This document shows positions 26,097 to 35,877 of a DNA stretch of 64,000 nt, piece by piece. Both the position numbers and the translations under genes were made by a program. Positions within the stretch are counted from its first letter, which is position 1. Every line of letters starts with the position of its first letter. The stretch comes from Parabacteroides johnsonii DSM 18315 (GTDB lineage: Bacteria > Bacteroidota > Bacteroidia > Bacteroidales > Tannerellaceae), in the NCBI RefSeq assembly GCF_025151045.1, contig NZ_CP102285.1, positions 3,224,001 through 3,288,000 on the forward strand, written 5' to 3'. The notes beneath the pieces were generated by a model that saw only the letters and a list, made by a program, of their open reading frames with translations, did not search any database and had not been told where the DNA came from.

Positions 26097-27026
26097 ATGG
26101 ATTTTCATATAGAACGAAATTATACTTTTACAAACGAAACTAAAATGAACATGTCAGACAAAAATAAAAGGACATCTGATAACAAGGAGATTTCTCATTC
26201 TTTAGGAAACGATTTTAAGATTTTCAGGAATTCAACGAAATTTTCTATTCCCTTATACCCTTCTTATTCCCATAGGGCTGTTGTTGCCTTTTGTACGGAA
26301 GGAAGAGCAAAAGTGGATGTGCACGGGTATGAGCATTCATTCACTAAAGGGGAACTTGTTGTCATTTTTCCAGGTCAGCTGGTCTCTTTGTCTGAAATCA
26401 GCCAAGATTTCACAGTCAGCTATTTTTCATTGTCTCTCAATCTTTATAACGATGTGCTTAGCGGTATACGCCGCTTTTCACCCCATTTCTTCTTTTATAT
26501 GAGGAGTCATTATCATTATAAGCTTTCGGACTTGGAAACGTCCAAGTATATCAATTTTTTCCAGCTGATTTACAGCAAGGTGAATGCTCCCGAAAACTTA
26601 TACCGTAAAGATTCGATCGTCCTTCTCATGCGGATTTTCTATCTGGATCTCTACAATATATATAAAGTAAATTCGCACACCGGAAAGCAGACGTTCGACA
26701 ATCATAAGAAAGAACTGACCCACGGCTTCTTTCTGCTCATCATGAAGTTCTACAAAGAGAACAGAAGCGTAGCATTCTATGCCGACAAACTACATATCAC
26801 TCCCAAATATCTCACAATGGTGGTCAAGGAAGTGAGCGGGATGTCGGCCAAAGACTGGATAACCGAATACATCCTGCAGGAGATCAAGTTCCTGTTAAAA
26901 AACTCGTCCCTGAACGTCCAGGAGATCGCTATCCGGACACATTTCTCCAACCAGACATCACTTGGTAGGTTTTTCAGGCAACATACGGGATTGTCTCCTT
27001 CGGATTACAGGAAACAGAATCAATAA
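26097..27026 (+). CDS. AraC family transcriptional regulator
   Basis: 309 residues. An N-terminal cupin-like sensor part (VVAFCTEGRAKVDVHGYEHSF, FTKGELVVIFPGQLVSL) precedes a C-terminal AraC/XylS double helix-turn-helix (VAFYADKLHITPKYLTMVVKEVSGMSAKDWI...LNVQEIAIRTHFSNQTSLGRFFRQHTGLSPSDYRK). The ligand is unknown. ATG 26097 is the first start; ATG 26142-26150 (MNMSDKNKR) is an equally good alternative that would shorten it by about 16 residues. It stands alone. Confidence 0.9.
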   Translation: MDFHIERNYTFTNETKMNMSDKNKRTSDNKEISHSLGNDFKIFRNSTKFSIPLYPSYSHRAVVAFCTEGRAKVDVHGYEHSFTKGELVVIFPGQLVSLSEISQDFTVSYFSLSLNLYNDVLSGIRRFSPHFFFYMRSHYHYKLSDLETSKYINFFQLIYSKVNAPENLYRKDSIVLLMRIFYLDLYNIYKVNSHTGKQTFDNHKKELTHGFFLLIMKFYKENRSVAFYADKLHITPKYLTMVVKEVSGMSAKDWITEYILQEIKFLLKNSSLNVQEIAIRTHFSNQTSLGRFFRQHTGLSPSDYRKQNQ

Positions 27027-27142
27027 CAAACAAATAATCAATTAAACAAACAAAAAAGAATTTGAATAGCAAATCAACCGGATAAGATCCACTAAGCGAA
27101 ATTTCCTTTCTATTAATTTATAATTAGCGATATAATACGAAT

Positions 27143-27418
27143 ATGAACAGAAGTCAGCTTATCAATATCCTGTCCAAGAAAACAGGATTAGACAAAAAAG
27201 ATGTCAAACGGACAATCGATGAAATGCAAAAACTAATTGTCCAGGAAGTCAAAGAAGGTCAAAGAATCTGCCTGCATGGTTTCGGCTCGTTCAAACCACG
27301 TTTTCAATCCAGTCGTCCTGCACGAAACCCGAAAAGCGGAACAGCCGTACAACTGTCTCCCAGGACTATCATCCATTTCAAATGCGCTCCCCATCTGCTG
27401 GAGCTAATGAACAAATAA
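27143..27418 (+). CDS. HU/IHF family DNA-binding protein
   Basis: 91 residues, the usual HU length. The helical N-terminus (MNRSQLINILSKKTGLDKKDVKRTIDEMQ) leads to the beta-arm region (GFGSFKPRFQSSRPARNPKSG), where the arm normally has RxxRxxRNPxTG. It bends and compacts DNA. A terminator (27437-27475) follows. Confidence 0.93.
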   Translation: MNRSQLINILSKKTGLDKKDVKRTIDEMQKLIVQEVKEGQRICLHGFGSFKPRFQSSRPARNPKSGTAVQLSPRTIIHFKCAPHLLELMNK

Positions 27419-27436
27419 AGGGACAAAAAAAGAGAC

Positions 27437-27475
27437 AAAAAAAGAGACTCACTTTTAGAAGTAAGTCTCTTTTTT
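27437..27475 (+). terminator. Terminator of the HU gene
   Basis: AAAAAAAGAGACT pairs with AGTCTCTTTTTT. Confidence 0.85.
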
Positions 27476-27491
27476 ATTTACTCAGCTATTG

Positions 27492-27566
27492 TCGGGGTGA
27501 GAAGATTCGAACTTCCGACCACACGCCCCCCAGACGCGTACTCTAACCGGGCTGAGCTACACCCCG
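27492..27566 (-). tRNA. tRNA-Pro(GGG)
   Basis: On the minus strand the acceptor stem CGGGGTG/CACCCCG, D stem GCTC/GAGT, anticodon stem CGCGT/GCGTG with loop CTGGGGG (anticodon GGG) and T arm GGAAG-TTCGAAT-CTTCT form a 75-nt cloverleaf. CCA is not encoded. Confidence 0.95.
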
Positions 27567-27601
27567 CTTTGTTTTACGGCTGCAAAGGTAAATATTTTTC
27601 G

Positions 27602-28666
27602 TTATACTCCAAAGCTTTCACGATAAAAATCCAGGGATTCGAGAATTTTCTCCTTGCTCACCTGCTGATTTATCTGAACATCACCCACTTGAGAAAGCAG
27701 GGTGAAGTTGATGATACCCGCTTCATTTTTCTTATCGTGCATCATCAACTCGTATAAGGTATCATAGTCCTTGCAATCGAACACGAAAGCCGGATAATAC
27801 TCCTTCAGATAATAGACAACCTGACTCAATTTCTCCATCGGGAAGCCGCATACTTTATGAGACAAGTACAATTCACTGACAATACCGGCGGCAACAGCAT
27901 GTCCGTGCAGCAAAGGACGGTTCTTCTTAAAGGACAGGCTTTCGTAAGCATGACCGATCGTATGGCCGAAGTTCAGTGCCTTACGGATGCCATGCTCTTT
28001 CGGATCTTCTTCCACAATACGCTCTTTTACGGCTACGGACTGGGCGACCATCCTGTTCAGGAAAGCATAATCGATCCTCGCATCGAGGTCGAACAACATG
28101 ACGGAAGCGTAAATGTCCATCGAACTGATAAGTGCATGTTTGATCATTTCGGCATAGCCGGAAAGCAGGTTGTCCCGATCGAGCGTACGCAGGAACTCAC
28201 AATCGATAAAGACGCATTCGGGAGGATAGAAAGAACCGACCTCATTCTTCAAACCGTTGAAGTTAACCCCGGTCTTTCCTCCTACAGCCGCATCGACAGA
28301 GGCCATCAAGGTAGTCGGGATATTGACGGTCCGCAGCCCACGTTTGAAAGTCGCACCGGCAAAACCGCCCATATCGGTAATCATACCGCCGCCCAGATTG
28401 ACTAAAAGAGAATTTCGGGAAGCCCCTTCATTCGAGAGACGCGACCAGATATAGGCGACCTGTTCGATGTCTTTATGAGTATCGCCCGCTTTTACGGTAA
28501 TGATCGGGGCATCCTGCAAGGCAGGGATATCTTTTACCAGCGGAAAACATTTTTCTTGCGTGTTCGTATCGGTCAGGATAAAGAGTCTATCATAACTCAT
28601 GGAAGCAAAGAACGCCTGCAAATCGGCTTTGAGATCCTTGCTGATTACTACTTTTTGAGCGGCCAT
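27602..28666 (-). CDS. aroB: 3-dehydroquinate synthase
   Basis: 354 residues. It converts DAHP to 3-dehydroquinate in the shikimate pathway, using NAD and zinc. Family blocks are visible: NLGGGMITDMGGFAGATFKRG, PTTLMASVDAAVGGKTGVN, GYAEMIKHALI and LNFGHTIGHAYE with a metal-binding His. It lies 36 bp upstream of the tRNA-Pro gene in the same direction. Confidence 0.96.
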   Translation of the reverse strand: MAAQKVVISKDLKADLQAFFASMSYDRLFILTDTNTQEKCFPLVKDIPALQDAPIITVKAGDTHKDIEQVAYIWSRLSNEGASRNSLLVNLGGGMITDMGGFAGATFKRGLRTVNIPTTLMASVDAAVGGKTGVNFNGLKNEVGSFYPPECVFIDCEFLRTLDRDNLLSGYAEMIKHALISSMDIYASVMLFDLDARIDYAFLNRMVAQSVAVKERIVEEDPKEHGIRKALNFGHTIGHAYESLSFKKNRPLLHGHAVAAGIVSELYLSHKVCGFPMEKLSQVVYYLKEYYPAFVFDCKDYDTLYELMMHDKKNEAGIINFTLLSQVGDVQINQQVSKEKILESLDFYRESFGV

Positions 28667-28748
28667 AATGTCCTTTTTTTATTATAATCGTGATGGCAAA
28701 GGTATTATATGTTATTCGATTATCAAAACAAGGAAAAGAAAATTCCAT

Positions 28749-28836
28749 GCGCATGAAACTAAAGTTTCATAGGCATGGAACAAAAGTTCTCCCAGCATGA
28801 AACTATCATTTCTTGCTGGGGGAAACATCTCTTTCT
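28749..28836. repeat. 22-bp-period tandem array, copy C
   Basis: Four units of exactly 22 bp start at 28749, 28771, 28793 and 28815. Parts: GGCATGGAACAAAAGTT, GCATGAAACTA.., GGGGGAAAC. The array ends 2 bp before the stop codon of alaS. Confidence 0.85.
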
Positions 28837-28838
28837 TC

Positions 28839-31466
28839 TTATTTCAGACCGGCTGCGTCCAAGATGTGTTCGACAGCTTCGCCCAGTCCGGCCACATTCT
28901 TGCCCCCGGCTGTTGCAAAATGAGGCTGACCGCCACCGCCACCTTGTATCAGTTTCGCTGCATCTTTCACCAGTTTGCCGGCATTCAAGCCTTCGGATAC
29001 CAACTGTTCGCTCAGCATAACCATCAACGCACATTTCTCACCGTCTTTGATTCCTGCCACAAAGAAGACCTTTTCGTCCGTATTGCTTTCGCCTTTGATT
29101 TGGAAAGCCAAGTCTTTGATAGCATCGACATTGGCCTCACCCCGGAATACGACAACTTTAACGCCGTTACGCTCAACCGCTTTGGCGATCAAATCTTTCT
29201 TCAACTGCTGAACTTTTTCTTTCAGATAATCGCCTACCTGCTTTTTCAGTTCGGCATTCTCCTCGATGGCCTTCTTGATGGTTTGAGACAGATTCGGCAC
29301 ATTGTTGAACATCGCACGCAGTTCACGCAGGGAATCTTGCAACATGAAGGTGTAATTCTCAGCACCTTCGGCCGTTACCGCTTCAATACGGCGTACACCT
29401 GCCGCGATAGAGCTTTCGCCAACCACACGCAAGGAACCGATCATGCCGGTTGCAGGGATATGCGTACCACCGCACAACTCGATAGAGTTACCGTATTTAA
29501 CCACACGGACTTCATCACCATACTTTTCACCGAACAGAGCCATGGCACCCAATGCTTTCGCTTCGGCAATCGGCATATTGCGATGTTCTTCCAGCGGATA
29601 GTTGGCACGGATCTTTTCGCTTACCAGCTTTTCCACCTTACGGATTTCTTCGTCCGTCACTTTCTGGAAGTGGGAGAAGTCAAAACGCAGAGAGTCGGGA
29701 GAAACGTATGAACCTTTCTGTTCGACATGTGTTCCCAAAACTTCACGCAACGCCTCGTGCAACAAGTGAGTAGCAGAGTGGTTACATTCGCACTGGATAC
29801 GTTTCTTCTCGTTGATCTTGGCGGTAAAAGTTACCGTTACATCCTTCGGCAATTTAGCTACCAGATGTACAGGCAGGTTATTTTCGCGCTTCGTATCGAT
29901 CACGTCGATCGTCTCGTCATCGGCAATCAACCAACCGGTGTCGCCGACCTGTCCACCCATCTCTGCATAGAACGGAGTCTGATCCAGAACGATCTGATAT
30001 AATACCTTATTTTTCTGCTTGATCTGGCGATAACGCAGAATTTCGGCATCACATTCGAACAAATCATAGCCTACGAAATTGCATCCGCCCTCTTTCAGCA
30101 CCACCCAGTCACCGGTTTCGATAACAGCGGCGTTACGGGCACGGTCCTTCTGTTTCTGCATCTCGACGTCGAATTCATCGATATTGGCTTCCATACCGTT
30201 TTCACGCAAGATCAACTCGGTCAAATCCAACGGGAATCCGTATGTATCATATAGTGTAAAGGCATCTACGCCGCTGATCACGTTCTTTCCGGCTGCCTTT
30301 GTTTCTTCCATCTTCTTATCCAGCAAACGGATACCGGTTTCCAACGTACGCAGGAAAGATTCTTCTTCTTCCTTGATCACCTTCTCGATCAACGTCTTCT
30401 GCGCGATCAGTTCGGGATAAGCATCTCCCATTGTTTCGATCAGTACGGGCAATAACTTATACATGAAGGATTCTTTGCGATCCAGGAACGTATAGCCGTA
30501 ACGAACAGCACGACGCAGGATTCGGCGGATGACATAACCAGCCTTTGCGTTAGAAGGCAACTGCCCGTCTGTAATCGCGAAAGCAATCGTACGGATATGG
30601 TCGGCAATTACACGCATAGCCACGTCCTGCTGTTTGTCCTTACCGTAAGAAGTACCCGCCATATCGGCAATCACCTTGATGATCGGCTGGAAAACGTCTG
30701 TATCGTAGTTGGATGTCTTACCCTGCAAAGCCATGCAGAGACGTTCGAATCCCATACCGGTATCGATCACACGGGCAGGCAGCGGTTCGAGCGAGCTATC
30801 GGCCTTGCGGTTGTACTGCATGAACACCAAGTTCCAGATTTCGATCACCTGCGGATGGTCTTTGTTCACCATGTCCTGACCAGGGATAGCGGCACGTTCT
30901 TCTTCCGAACGGAGATCGATATGGATTTCGGAACAAGGGCCGCAAGGGCCTGTATCACCCATTTCCCAGAAGTTATCGTGTTTGTTGCCATTGATGATAT
31001 GATCCTTCGGCAGAAACTTCTCCCAGTAACCGGCAGCCTCGTCGTCACGTGAAAGGCCTTCGGCAGGACTTCCCTCAAACACGGTTGCATACAAACGTTC
31101 GGGATTCAGTTTCAACACATCAACCAGGTATTCCCATGCCCAATTGATCGCTTCCTGTTTGAAATAGTCGCCGAACGACCAGTTTCCCAACATTTCGAAC
31201 ATGGTATGGTGGTAAGTATCGTGTCCTACCTCTTCCAGGTCGTTATGCTTGCCACTCACACGAAGACACTTTTGTGAATCCGCGACACGTGGATATTTAC
31301 GGGGTACGTTCCCCAGGATTATATCTTTGAACTGGTTCATACCTGCATTGGTAAACATCAATGTAGGGTCTCCCTTCACAACCATCGGAGCAGAAGGCAC
31401 AATCTGGTGCTGCTTGGAAGCGAAGAAGTCTTTAAATGATTCACGGATTTCTTTTGCTGTCAACAT
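28839..31466 (-). CDS. alaS: Alanyl-tRNA synthetase
   Basis: 875 residues. It attaches alanine to tRNA-Ala. The N-terminal class II core starts with the AlaRS signature ([19 protein letters not shown]...[16 protein letters not shown]). The editing domain has [13 protein letters not shown] and [10 protein letters not shown] with zinc-binding His and Cys. The C-terminal DHHA1-like C-Ala domain has [14 protein letters not shown]. The TAnnTTTG element TACTTTTG (minus strand, 31518-31511) is the likely promoter, back to back with that of the M23 peptidase gene. Confidence 0.97.
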   Translation of the reverse strand: MLTAKEIRESFKDFFASKQHQIVPSAPMVVKGDPTLMFTNAGMNQFKDIILGNVPRKYPRVADSQKCLRVSGKHNDLEEVGHDTYHHTMFEMLGNWSFGDYFKQEAINWAWEYLVDVLKLNPERLYATVFEGSPAEGLSRDDEAAGYWEKFLPKDHIINGNKHDNFWEMGDTGPCGPCSEIHIDLRSEEERAAIPGQDMVNKDHPQVIEIWNLVFMQYNRKADSSLEPLPARVIDTGMGFERLCMALQGKTSNYDTDVFQPIIKVIADMAGTSYGKDKQQDVAMRVIADHIRTIAFAITDGQLPSNAKAGYVIRRILRRAVRYGYTFLDRKESFMYKLLPVLIETMGDAYPELIAQKTLIEKVIKEEEESFLRTLETGIRLLDKKMEETKAAGKNVISGVDAFTLYDTYGFPLDLTELILRENGMEANIDEFDVEMQKQKDRARNAAVIETGDWVVLKEGGCNFVGYDLFECDAEILRYRQIKQKNKVLYQIVLDQTPFYAEMGGQVGDTGWLIADDETIDVIDTKRENNLPVHLVAKLPKDVTVTFTAKINEKKRIQCECNHSATHLLHEALREVLGTHVEQKGSYVSPDSLRFDFSHFQKVTDEEIRKVEKLVSEKIRANYPLEEHRNMPIAEAKALGAMALFGEKYGDEVRVVKYGNSIELCGGTHIPATGMIGSLRVVGESSIAAGVRRIEAVTAEGAENYTFMLQDSLRELRAMFNNVPNLSQTIKKAIEENAELKKQVGDYLKEKVQQLKKDLIAKAVERNGVKVVVFRGEANVDAIKDLAFQIKGESNTDEKVFFVAGIKDGEKCALMVMLSEQLVSEGLNAGKLVKDAAKLIQGGGGGQPHFATAGGKNVAGLGEAVEHILDAAGLK

Positions 31467-31510
31467 AATCTATTCTATATAGTCTCGTTAATATTCTGAA
31501 AAACAATTTG

Positions 31511-31537
31511 CAAAAGTACAGCAAATTATTATTTTTG
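31511..31537. promoter_or_regulatory. Divergent promoter region of alaS and the M23 peptidase
   Basis: TACTTTTG on the minus strand (31518-31511) and TATTTTTG on the plus strand (31530-31537) both fit TAnnTTTG and face outwards. Confidence 0.55.
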
Positions 31538-31563
31538 CACGTATCCAAGCAAGAAAATATTTG

Positions 31564-32547
31564 ATGAAACTATTTAAAAGCAGAAAAACATATTACTTAT
31601 ATAACCCCAACACGCTCAGTTACGAGCGCGTTTACCCCTCCGCCAAAGACCGTTTTTTCGGCGTGCTTCGCCACCTGAGTATCGGTATCGTGATCGGTGT
31701 CGGCATTTTCTTTATCTTTTCACGCACGTTCGATTCACCGGTCGAGTCGCTTTTAAAGAAGGAGAACAAGTTGTTGCAAACGCAATACGAAGTGCTTTCG
31801 TTGCGCTTGAACAATGCGCTGGAAGTCCTGGATGACATACAACAACGCGACGAAAACCTCTACCGCGCGATCTTCCAAGCGGAATCGATCCCCGAATCCG
31901 TCCGTAAGTCCGGCTTCGGCGGGACCAATCGGTATGAACACCTGATGAGCCTGTCCAATCCCGAACTGGTCGTTTCGACCACCCAGAAGATGGATATGCT
32001 GAGCAAGCAGCTCTATATCCAATCCAACTCGCTGGAGGAGCTTATCACATTGGGTAAGAACCAGGAAGAACGAAGCAAATGTATTCCCGCCATACAGCCG
32101 ATTGCCAATAAGGACTTGAAACGTACGGCATCCGGTTACGGTGTGCGTATCGACCCGATCTACCGTACTCCCCGTTTCCACTCAGGCATGGACTTTTCCG
32201 CCAAAGTGGGCACGGAAGTCTACGCAACCGGCGACGGAGTCGTTACCTTTGCCGCCTGGAAACAGGGATATGGAAACTGTCTGATGATCAATCACGGGCA
32301 CGGATTCCAGACGCTTTACGGCCACATGAGCAAGTTCCGGGCACGTGTCGGACAGAAAGTAAAGCGCGGAGAAGTGATCGGAGAAGTGGGAAATACAGGA
32401 AAATCAACCGGCCCTCACCTTCACTACGAAGTGATTGTCCGTGGCAAACACGACAACCCGTCCAAATACTACTATATGGACCTGACTCCGGAAGAATACG
32501 ACCGTATGATACAGATTGCCGAAAATCACGGCCAGGTAATGGATTAA
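31564..32547 (+). CDS. M23 family metallopeptidase, membrane-anchored
   Basis: 327 residues from ATG 31564; TTG 31561 is just before it. A short cytoplasmic start, one transmembrane helix (about 36-54) and a coiled coil (about 60-95) lead to the LytM/M23 domain. Its zinc motifs are HSGMDF and GPHLHYEV. It is either a peptidoglycan endopeptidase or a regulator of amidases. It is followed after 15 bp by a MerR-type gene, so they form an operon. Confidence 0.92.
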   Translation: MKLFKSRKTYYLYNPNTLSYERVYPSAKDRFFGVLRHLSIGIVIGVGIFFIFSRTFDSPVESLLKKENKLLQTQYEVLSLRLNNALEVLDDIQQRDENLYRAIFQAESIPESVRKSGFGGTNRYEHLMSLSNPELVVSTTQKMDMLSKQLYIQSNSLEELITLGKNQEERSKCIPAIQPIANKDLKRTASGYGVRIDPIYRTPRFHSGMDFSAKVGTEVYATGDGVVTFAAWKQGYGNCLMINHGHGFQTLYGHMSKFRARVGQKVKRGEVIGEVGNTGKSTGPHLHYEVIVRGKHDNPSKYYYMDLTPEEYDRMIQIAENHGQVMD

Positions 32548-32562
32548 ACATTGTTTAATACG

Positions 32563-32919
32563 ATGGCATTAAATAAAGATAAAAATCTAAAGCTCTATTT
32601 CTCCATCAGCGAGGTGGCGCAGATGTTTGACGTCAACGAGTCGACCCTGCGCTTCTGGGAGAAGGAATTCGACCAAATACGTCCACGCAAGACGGGCAAA
32701 GGGACCCGCTCCTATCGGCAGGAAGACATCGACGCGATACGTCTGGTCTACCACTTGGTGAAAGAAAGGGGAATGACACTGGCAGGCGCCCGGCAAAAGC
32801 TGAAAGAGAACCCGGAAACAACAATACGTCACGAAGAGATCGTAAACAGGTTGAAGCAGATCAAGGAAGAGCTGCTCGCCATGAAGGAAGCATTCGAAGC
32901 GCTGGAAGCCTCCAAATAG
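32563..32919 (+). CDS. MerR family transcriptional regulator
   Basis: 118 residues from ATG 32563 (MALNKDKNLKLYFSISEVAQ). The winged helix-turn-helix (FSISEVAQMFDVNESTLRFWEKEF, RSYRQEDIDAIRLVYHLVKERGMTLAGARQKLK) is clear, followed by a short coiled-coil dimerisation tail. No metal-binding Cys is present, so it is not a metal sensor. This Bacteroidetes subfamily is usually next to an M23 peptidase gene, as here. Confidence 0.9.
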   Translation: MALNKDKNLKLYFSISEVAQMFDVNESTLRFWEKEFDQIRPRKTGKGTRSYRQEDIDAIRLVYHLVKERGMTLAGARQKLKENPETTIRHEEIVNRLKQIKEELLAMKEAFEALEASK

Positions 32920-33006
32920 CTCTCACCGATAAAAAACGACTTTAAAGAATTAGCTTGTTACGCCGGAAAATCGTACCTTCGCAGCAATTTAATAAAAACA
33001 AGAGAC

Positions 33007-33402
33007 ATGGAAATTACGGGAAGAATCATCGCCGTACTGCCAGTTCAAGGCGGTATCAGCAAAAACGGAAACGAGTGGAAAAAGCAGGAATATGTCCTGG
33101 AAACACATGACCAATACCCTAAGAAAGTATGCTTCCAGATTTTCGGTGCAGACCGTATCGACCAGGCAGCCATACAGCCCGGAGAAGAACTTACAGTATT
33201 TTTCGACATAGACAGCCGTGAATATCAAGGACGTTGGTTCACGAATATCAGTGCATGGAAAGTGGAACGCCCAATGGCCGCCGCTCCCCAGTCAGCACCG
33301 GGAGCTATGACTCCTGAAAACGTAGTGCCGGCATCCGCACCTGCAGCATCTGCCGTTCCTGATTTCGGTCCGGCCAACCCGATCGACGACCTGCCTTTCT
33401 AA
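33007..33402 (+). CDS. DUF3127 protein with SSB-like acidic tail
   Basis: 131 residues. Residues 1-90 (MEITGRIIAVLPVQGGISKNGNEWKKQEYVLET..., AWKVER) are a DUF3127 domain, likely an OB-type beta barrel. A low-complexity Ala/Pro linker (about 92-120) follows. The protein ends NPIDDLPF, closely like the C-terminal tip of single-strand DNA-binding proteins (DDDIPF), which recruits repair and replication enzymes. The domain order OB-linker-acidic tip is that of SSB. A DNA-related role is inferred from this; I know of no proven function. Confidence 0.85.
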   Translation: MEITGRIIAVLPVQGGISKNGNEWKKQEYVLETHDQYPKKVCFQIFGADRIDQAAIQPGEELTVFFDIDSREYQGRWFTNISAWKVERPMAAAPQSAPGAMTPENVVPASAPAASAVPDFGPANPIDDLPF

Positions 33403-33407
33403 TAAAC

Positions 33408-33448
33408 AAAAAGGTCATAGCTTTTCCGTGAAAGACTATGACCTTTTT
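33408..33448. terminator. Hairpin terminator after DUF3127
   Basis: AAAAAGGTCATAG (33408-33420) pairs with CTATGACCTTTTT (33436-33448). A second hairpin, AGCTATACC with GGTATAGCT (33456-33487), serves the convergent rel gene; together they form a double terminator. Confidence 0.88.
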
Positions 33449-33495
33449 GTCCGAGAGCTATACCTTTTAGGGCAAAGAGGTATAGCTTTTTCAAT

Positions 33496-35790
33496 TTAGT
33501 CCGCCACACGAGCAACAGACTGGATATTCTTTATCTTAGAAAGGACTACGCACATCCGCTGGATATCCTCCACGTCATGGACTTTCATCTTCACCCTTCC
33601 TTCGAACACACCGTCTTTTGCTTCGATCAGCAGGCGGATGATATTGACATTGAAGTCATCGGAAATCGTGCGGGTGATCGTGTTCAATACACCAATCGAA
33701 TCGATCCCCTTAATCTCAAGCGTCGCCTCGAATGAAGAATGATGGCTGCTCCATTCCGTATTCAGGATGCGTTCGCCAAAACTGCTTTTCAAGCGCATGG
33801 CGATCGGACAGGAACGCTTATGGACTACGACGTTGCCGTCATCATTGATAAAGCCTAGCGATTCATCCCCCGGAATCGGTTTACAGCAATCAGCAATGAC
33901 ATAATTGCGTTCGAAAGCCTCCTCTTTCAGGATATAAGGTTTCTTCTTGTCATATTTCGGCTTTTCTTTCGGTTGTTCTTCTTCCTCTTTCTTGCCCGTA
34001 GTCGCTTTCGTTGCTACCCGAAGCGCTTGTTTGACGTATTTGAAGAGGACATTGTCCGTTTTCTCCTTCAACAGCTTATGAATGTTTTCAGGTAGAATCA
34101 CATCTCCTTTCTCTACCGCATAAAAGAATTCTTCACGTTTGGAGAAGCCGAAATACATACATAATTTGTCGATATTGGACGTGTTTGCCTCCAAATTATT
34201 GCGTTTGAAAGCATCGATCACCTTTATTTCTCCTTCTTTTGCGGCCTCCTTACGGATCTTTTTCAGGTAAGCGTCGATTCTAGCACGTGCCCTTGCTGTC
34301 GTCACGAAATTCAACCACTCCGGTTGCGGATTCTGCGAACGGGAGGTCAGGATCTCCACCTGGTCACCACTTGCCAGCTGATGGCTGAGCGGCACTAAAC
34401 GATGGTTGACTTTCGCACCGATACATTTGTTTCCGATATCCGAGTGAAGGGCATATCCGAAGTCCAGAGCCGTAGCTCCCTGGGGCAAAGTCTTGATGTC
34501 GCCTTTCGGGGTAAAGACAAATATCTCGGAGGTAAAAAGATTCAGCTTGATAGTATCGAGAAAGTCCAAAGCGTTCGGGTCCGGGCTTTCCAATATCTCA
34601 GTAATGGTCTGCAACCATTTGTCGAGTTCCGTATCTTCTTCTATATTATGTTCCTTATACTTCCAGTGGGCGGCAAAGCCTTTCTCGGCAATCTCGTCCA
34701 TACGGCGGCTACGGATCTGTATTTCCACCCATTGCCCGTCAGGTCCCATCACGGTCAGGTGCAACGCCTGATAACCGTTGGCTTTCGGACGGCTCACCCA
34801 ATCGCGGATACGGTCCGGTCGAATACGGTAGATATCCGTAATAGCGGAATAGATATCCCAACATTGGTTCTTCTCATCCACACCCGGCAGCGGGTCGAAG
34901 ATGATACGGACAGCATATATATCGTAGATATCTTCAAAACTAACACCTTTGCTCTCCATCTTGTTCCAGATGGAATAGGCGGATTTCACACGGGCACGCA
35001 TTTCGTAGTTGAGCCCCATCTCCTTCAACTTCTTGTCTACCGGTACGGCAAAATGCTCGAACAAAGTGTTACGGGCTGCTTCCGTAGATGTCAATTTCAG
35101 ATTGATAAAGGCATATTCCTGTGGATGCTCATACTTGAAGCTCAGGTCTTCCAGTTCCGTCTTGATGGAGAAAAGCCCCAGACGGTGTGCCAAAGGAGCA
35201 TAGAGGTAAAGCGTTTCACCGGCTATCTTGAATTGCTTTGCGGGCAACATAGAACCCAACGTACGCATGTTATGGAGACGGTCGGCTATCTTGATCAGGA
35301 TCACCCGGATATCGTCACTCATCGTCAGCAACAACTTACGGAAATTTTCCGCCTGTGCCGAGGCCTGCTCACCGAAGATACCACCGGAAATCTTCGTCAG
35401 GCCATCCACGATTTGGGCGATCTTCTCGCCGAACATATCCTTAATATCCTCAACCGTGTATTCGGTATCTTCCACCACATCGTGCAACAAGGCCGAACAG
35501 ATGGAAGTGGAACCCAGTCCCATCTCGCGGCAAACGATACGTGCTACGGCTATCGGGTGCATGATGTAAGGCTCTCCCGAACGACGCTTCACGCCGGCAT
35601 GTGCCTGATTGGCAAAGTTGAACGCCTTGGTTATGCGTTCCACCTTGCGGCGATGGTTTGATTTAAGGTAATCCTGCAACAGCGCGTTAAAGCCGTCCTG
35701 AATCATCTGCTCGTCGGCCGAGAGGACGGGTTTCACCTCCTGGGCAGGCTGCATATCCGTTGTGTCTTTTGTATCATTTATGTCGCTCAT
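33496..35790 (-). CDS. Bifunctional (p)ppGpp synthetase/hydrolase (Rel/SpoT)
   Basis: 764 residues. The N-terminal HD hydrolase domain keeps its metal ligands (His103-Asp104 in LLHDVVEDTEYT), so the enzyme should degrade ppGpp. The synthetase domain (SAYSIWNKMESKGVSFEDIYDIYAVRIIFD, then EIQIRSRRMDEIAEKGFAAHWKYKEH), a TGS domain (EIFVFTPKGDIKTLPQGATALDFGYALHSDIG) and a C-terminal ACT domain follow. It controls the stringent response. It is the last gene of the run parA-parB-DUF5683-mltD, separated from mltD by 87 bp. Confidence 0.95.
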   Translation of the reverse strand: MSDINDTKDTTDMQPAQEVKPVLSADEQMIQDGFNALLQDYLKSNHRRKVERITKAFNFANQAHAGVKRRSGEPYIMHPIAVARIVCREMGLGSTSICSALLHDVVEDTEYTVEDIKDMFGEKIAQIVDGLTKISGGIFGEQASAQAENFRKLLLTMSDDIRVILIKIADRLHNMRTLGSMLPAKQFKIAGETLYLYAPLAHRLGLFSIKTELEDLSFKYEHPQEYAFINLKLTSTEAARNTLFEHFAVPVDKKLKEMGLNYEMRARVKSAYSIWNKMESKGVSFEDIYDIYAVRIIFDPLPGVDEKNQCWDIYSAITDIYRIRPDRIRDWVSRPKANGYQALHLTVMGPDGQWVEIQIRSRRMDEIAEKGFAAHWKYKEHNIEEDTELDKWLQTITEILESPDPNALDFLDTIKLNLFTSEIFVFTPKGDIKTLPQGATALDFGYALHSDIGNKCIGAKVNHRLVPLSHQLASGDQVEILTSRSQNPQPEWLNFVTTARARARIDAYLKKIRKEAAKEGEIKVIDAFKRNNLEANTSNIDKLCMYFGFSKREEFFYAVEKGDVILPENIHKLLKEKTDNVLFKYVKQALRVATKATTGKKEEEEQPKEKPKYDKKKPYILKEEAFERNYVIADCCKPIPGDESLGFINDDGNVVVHKRSCPIAMRLKSSFGERILNTEWSSHHSSFEATLEIKGIDSIGVLNTITRTISDDFNVNIIRLLIEAKDGVFEGRVKMKVHDVEDIQRMCVVLSKIKNIQSVARVAD

Positions 35791-35877
35791 ATCGAATGCC
35801 CTTCCGTATTTTAAACGTGTATGTAGGCAAATATATATAAATATTTGCTTATATATTCCCGAAAGCGACAGAAAAAG

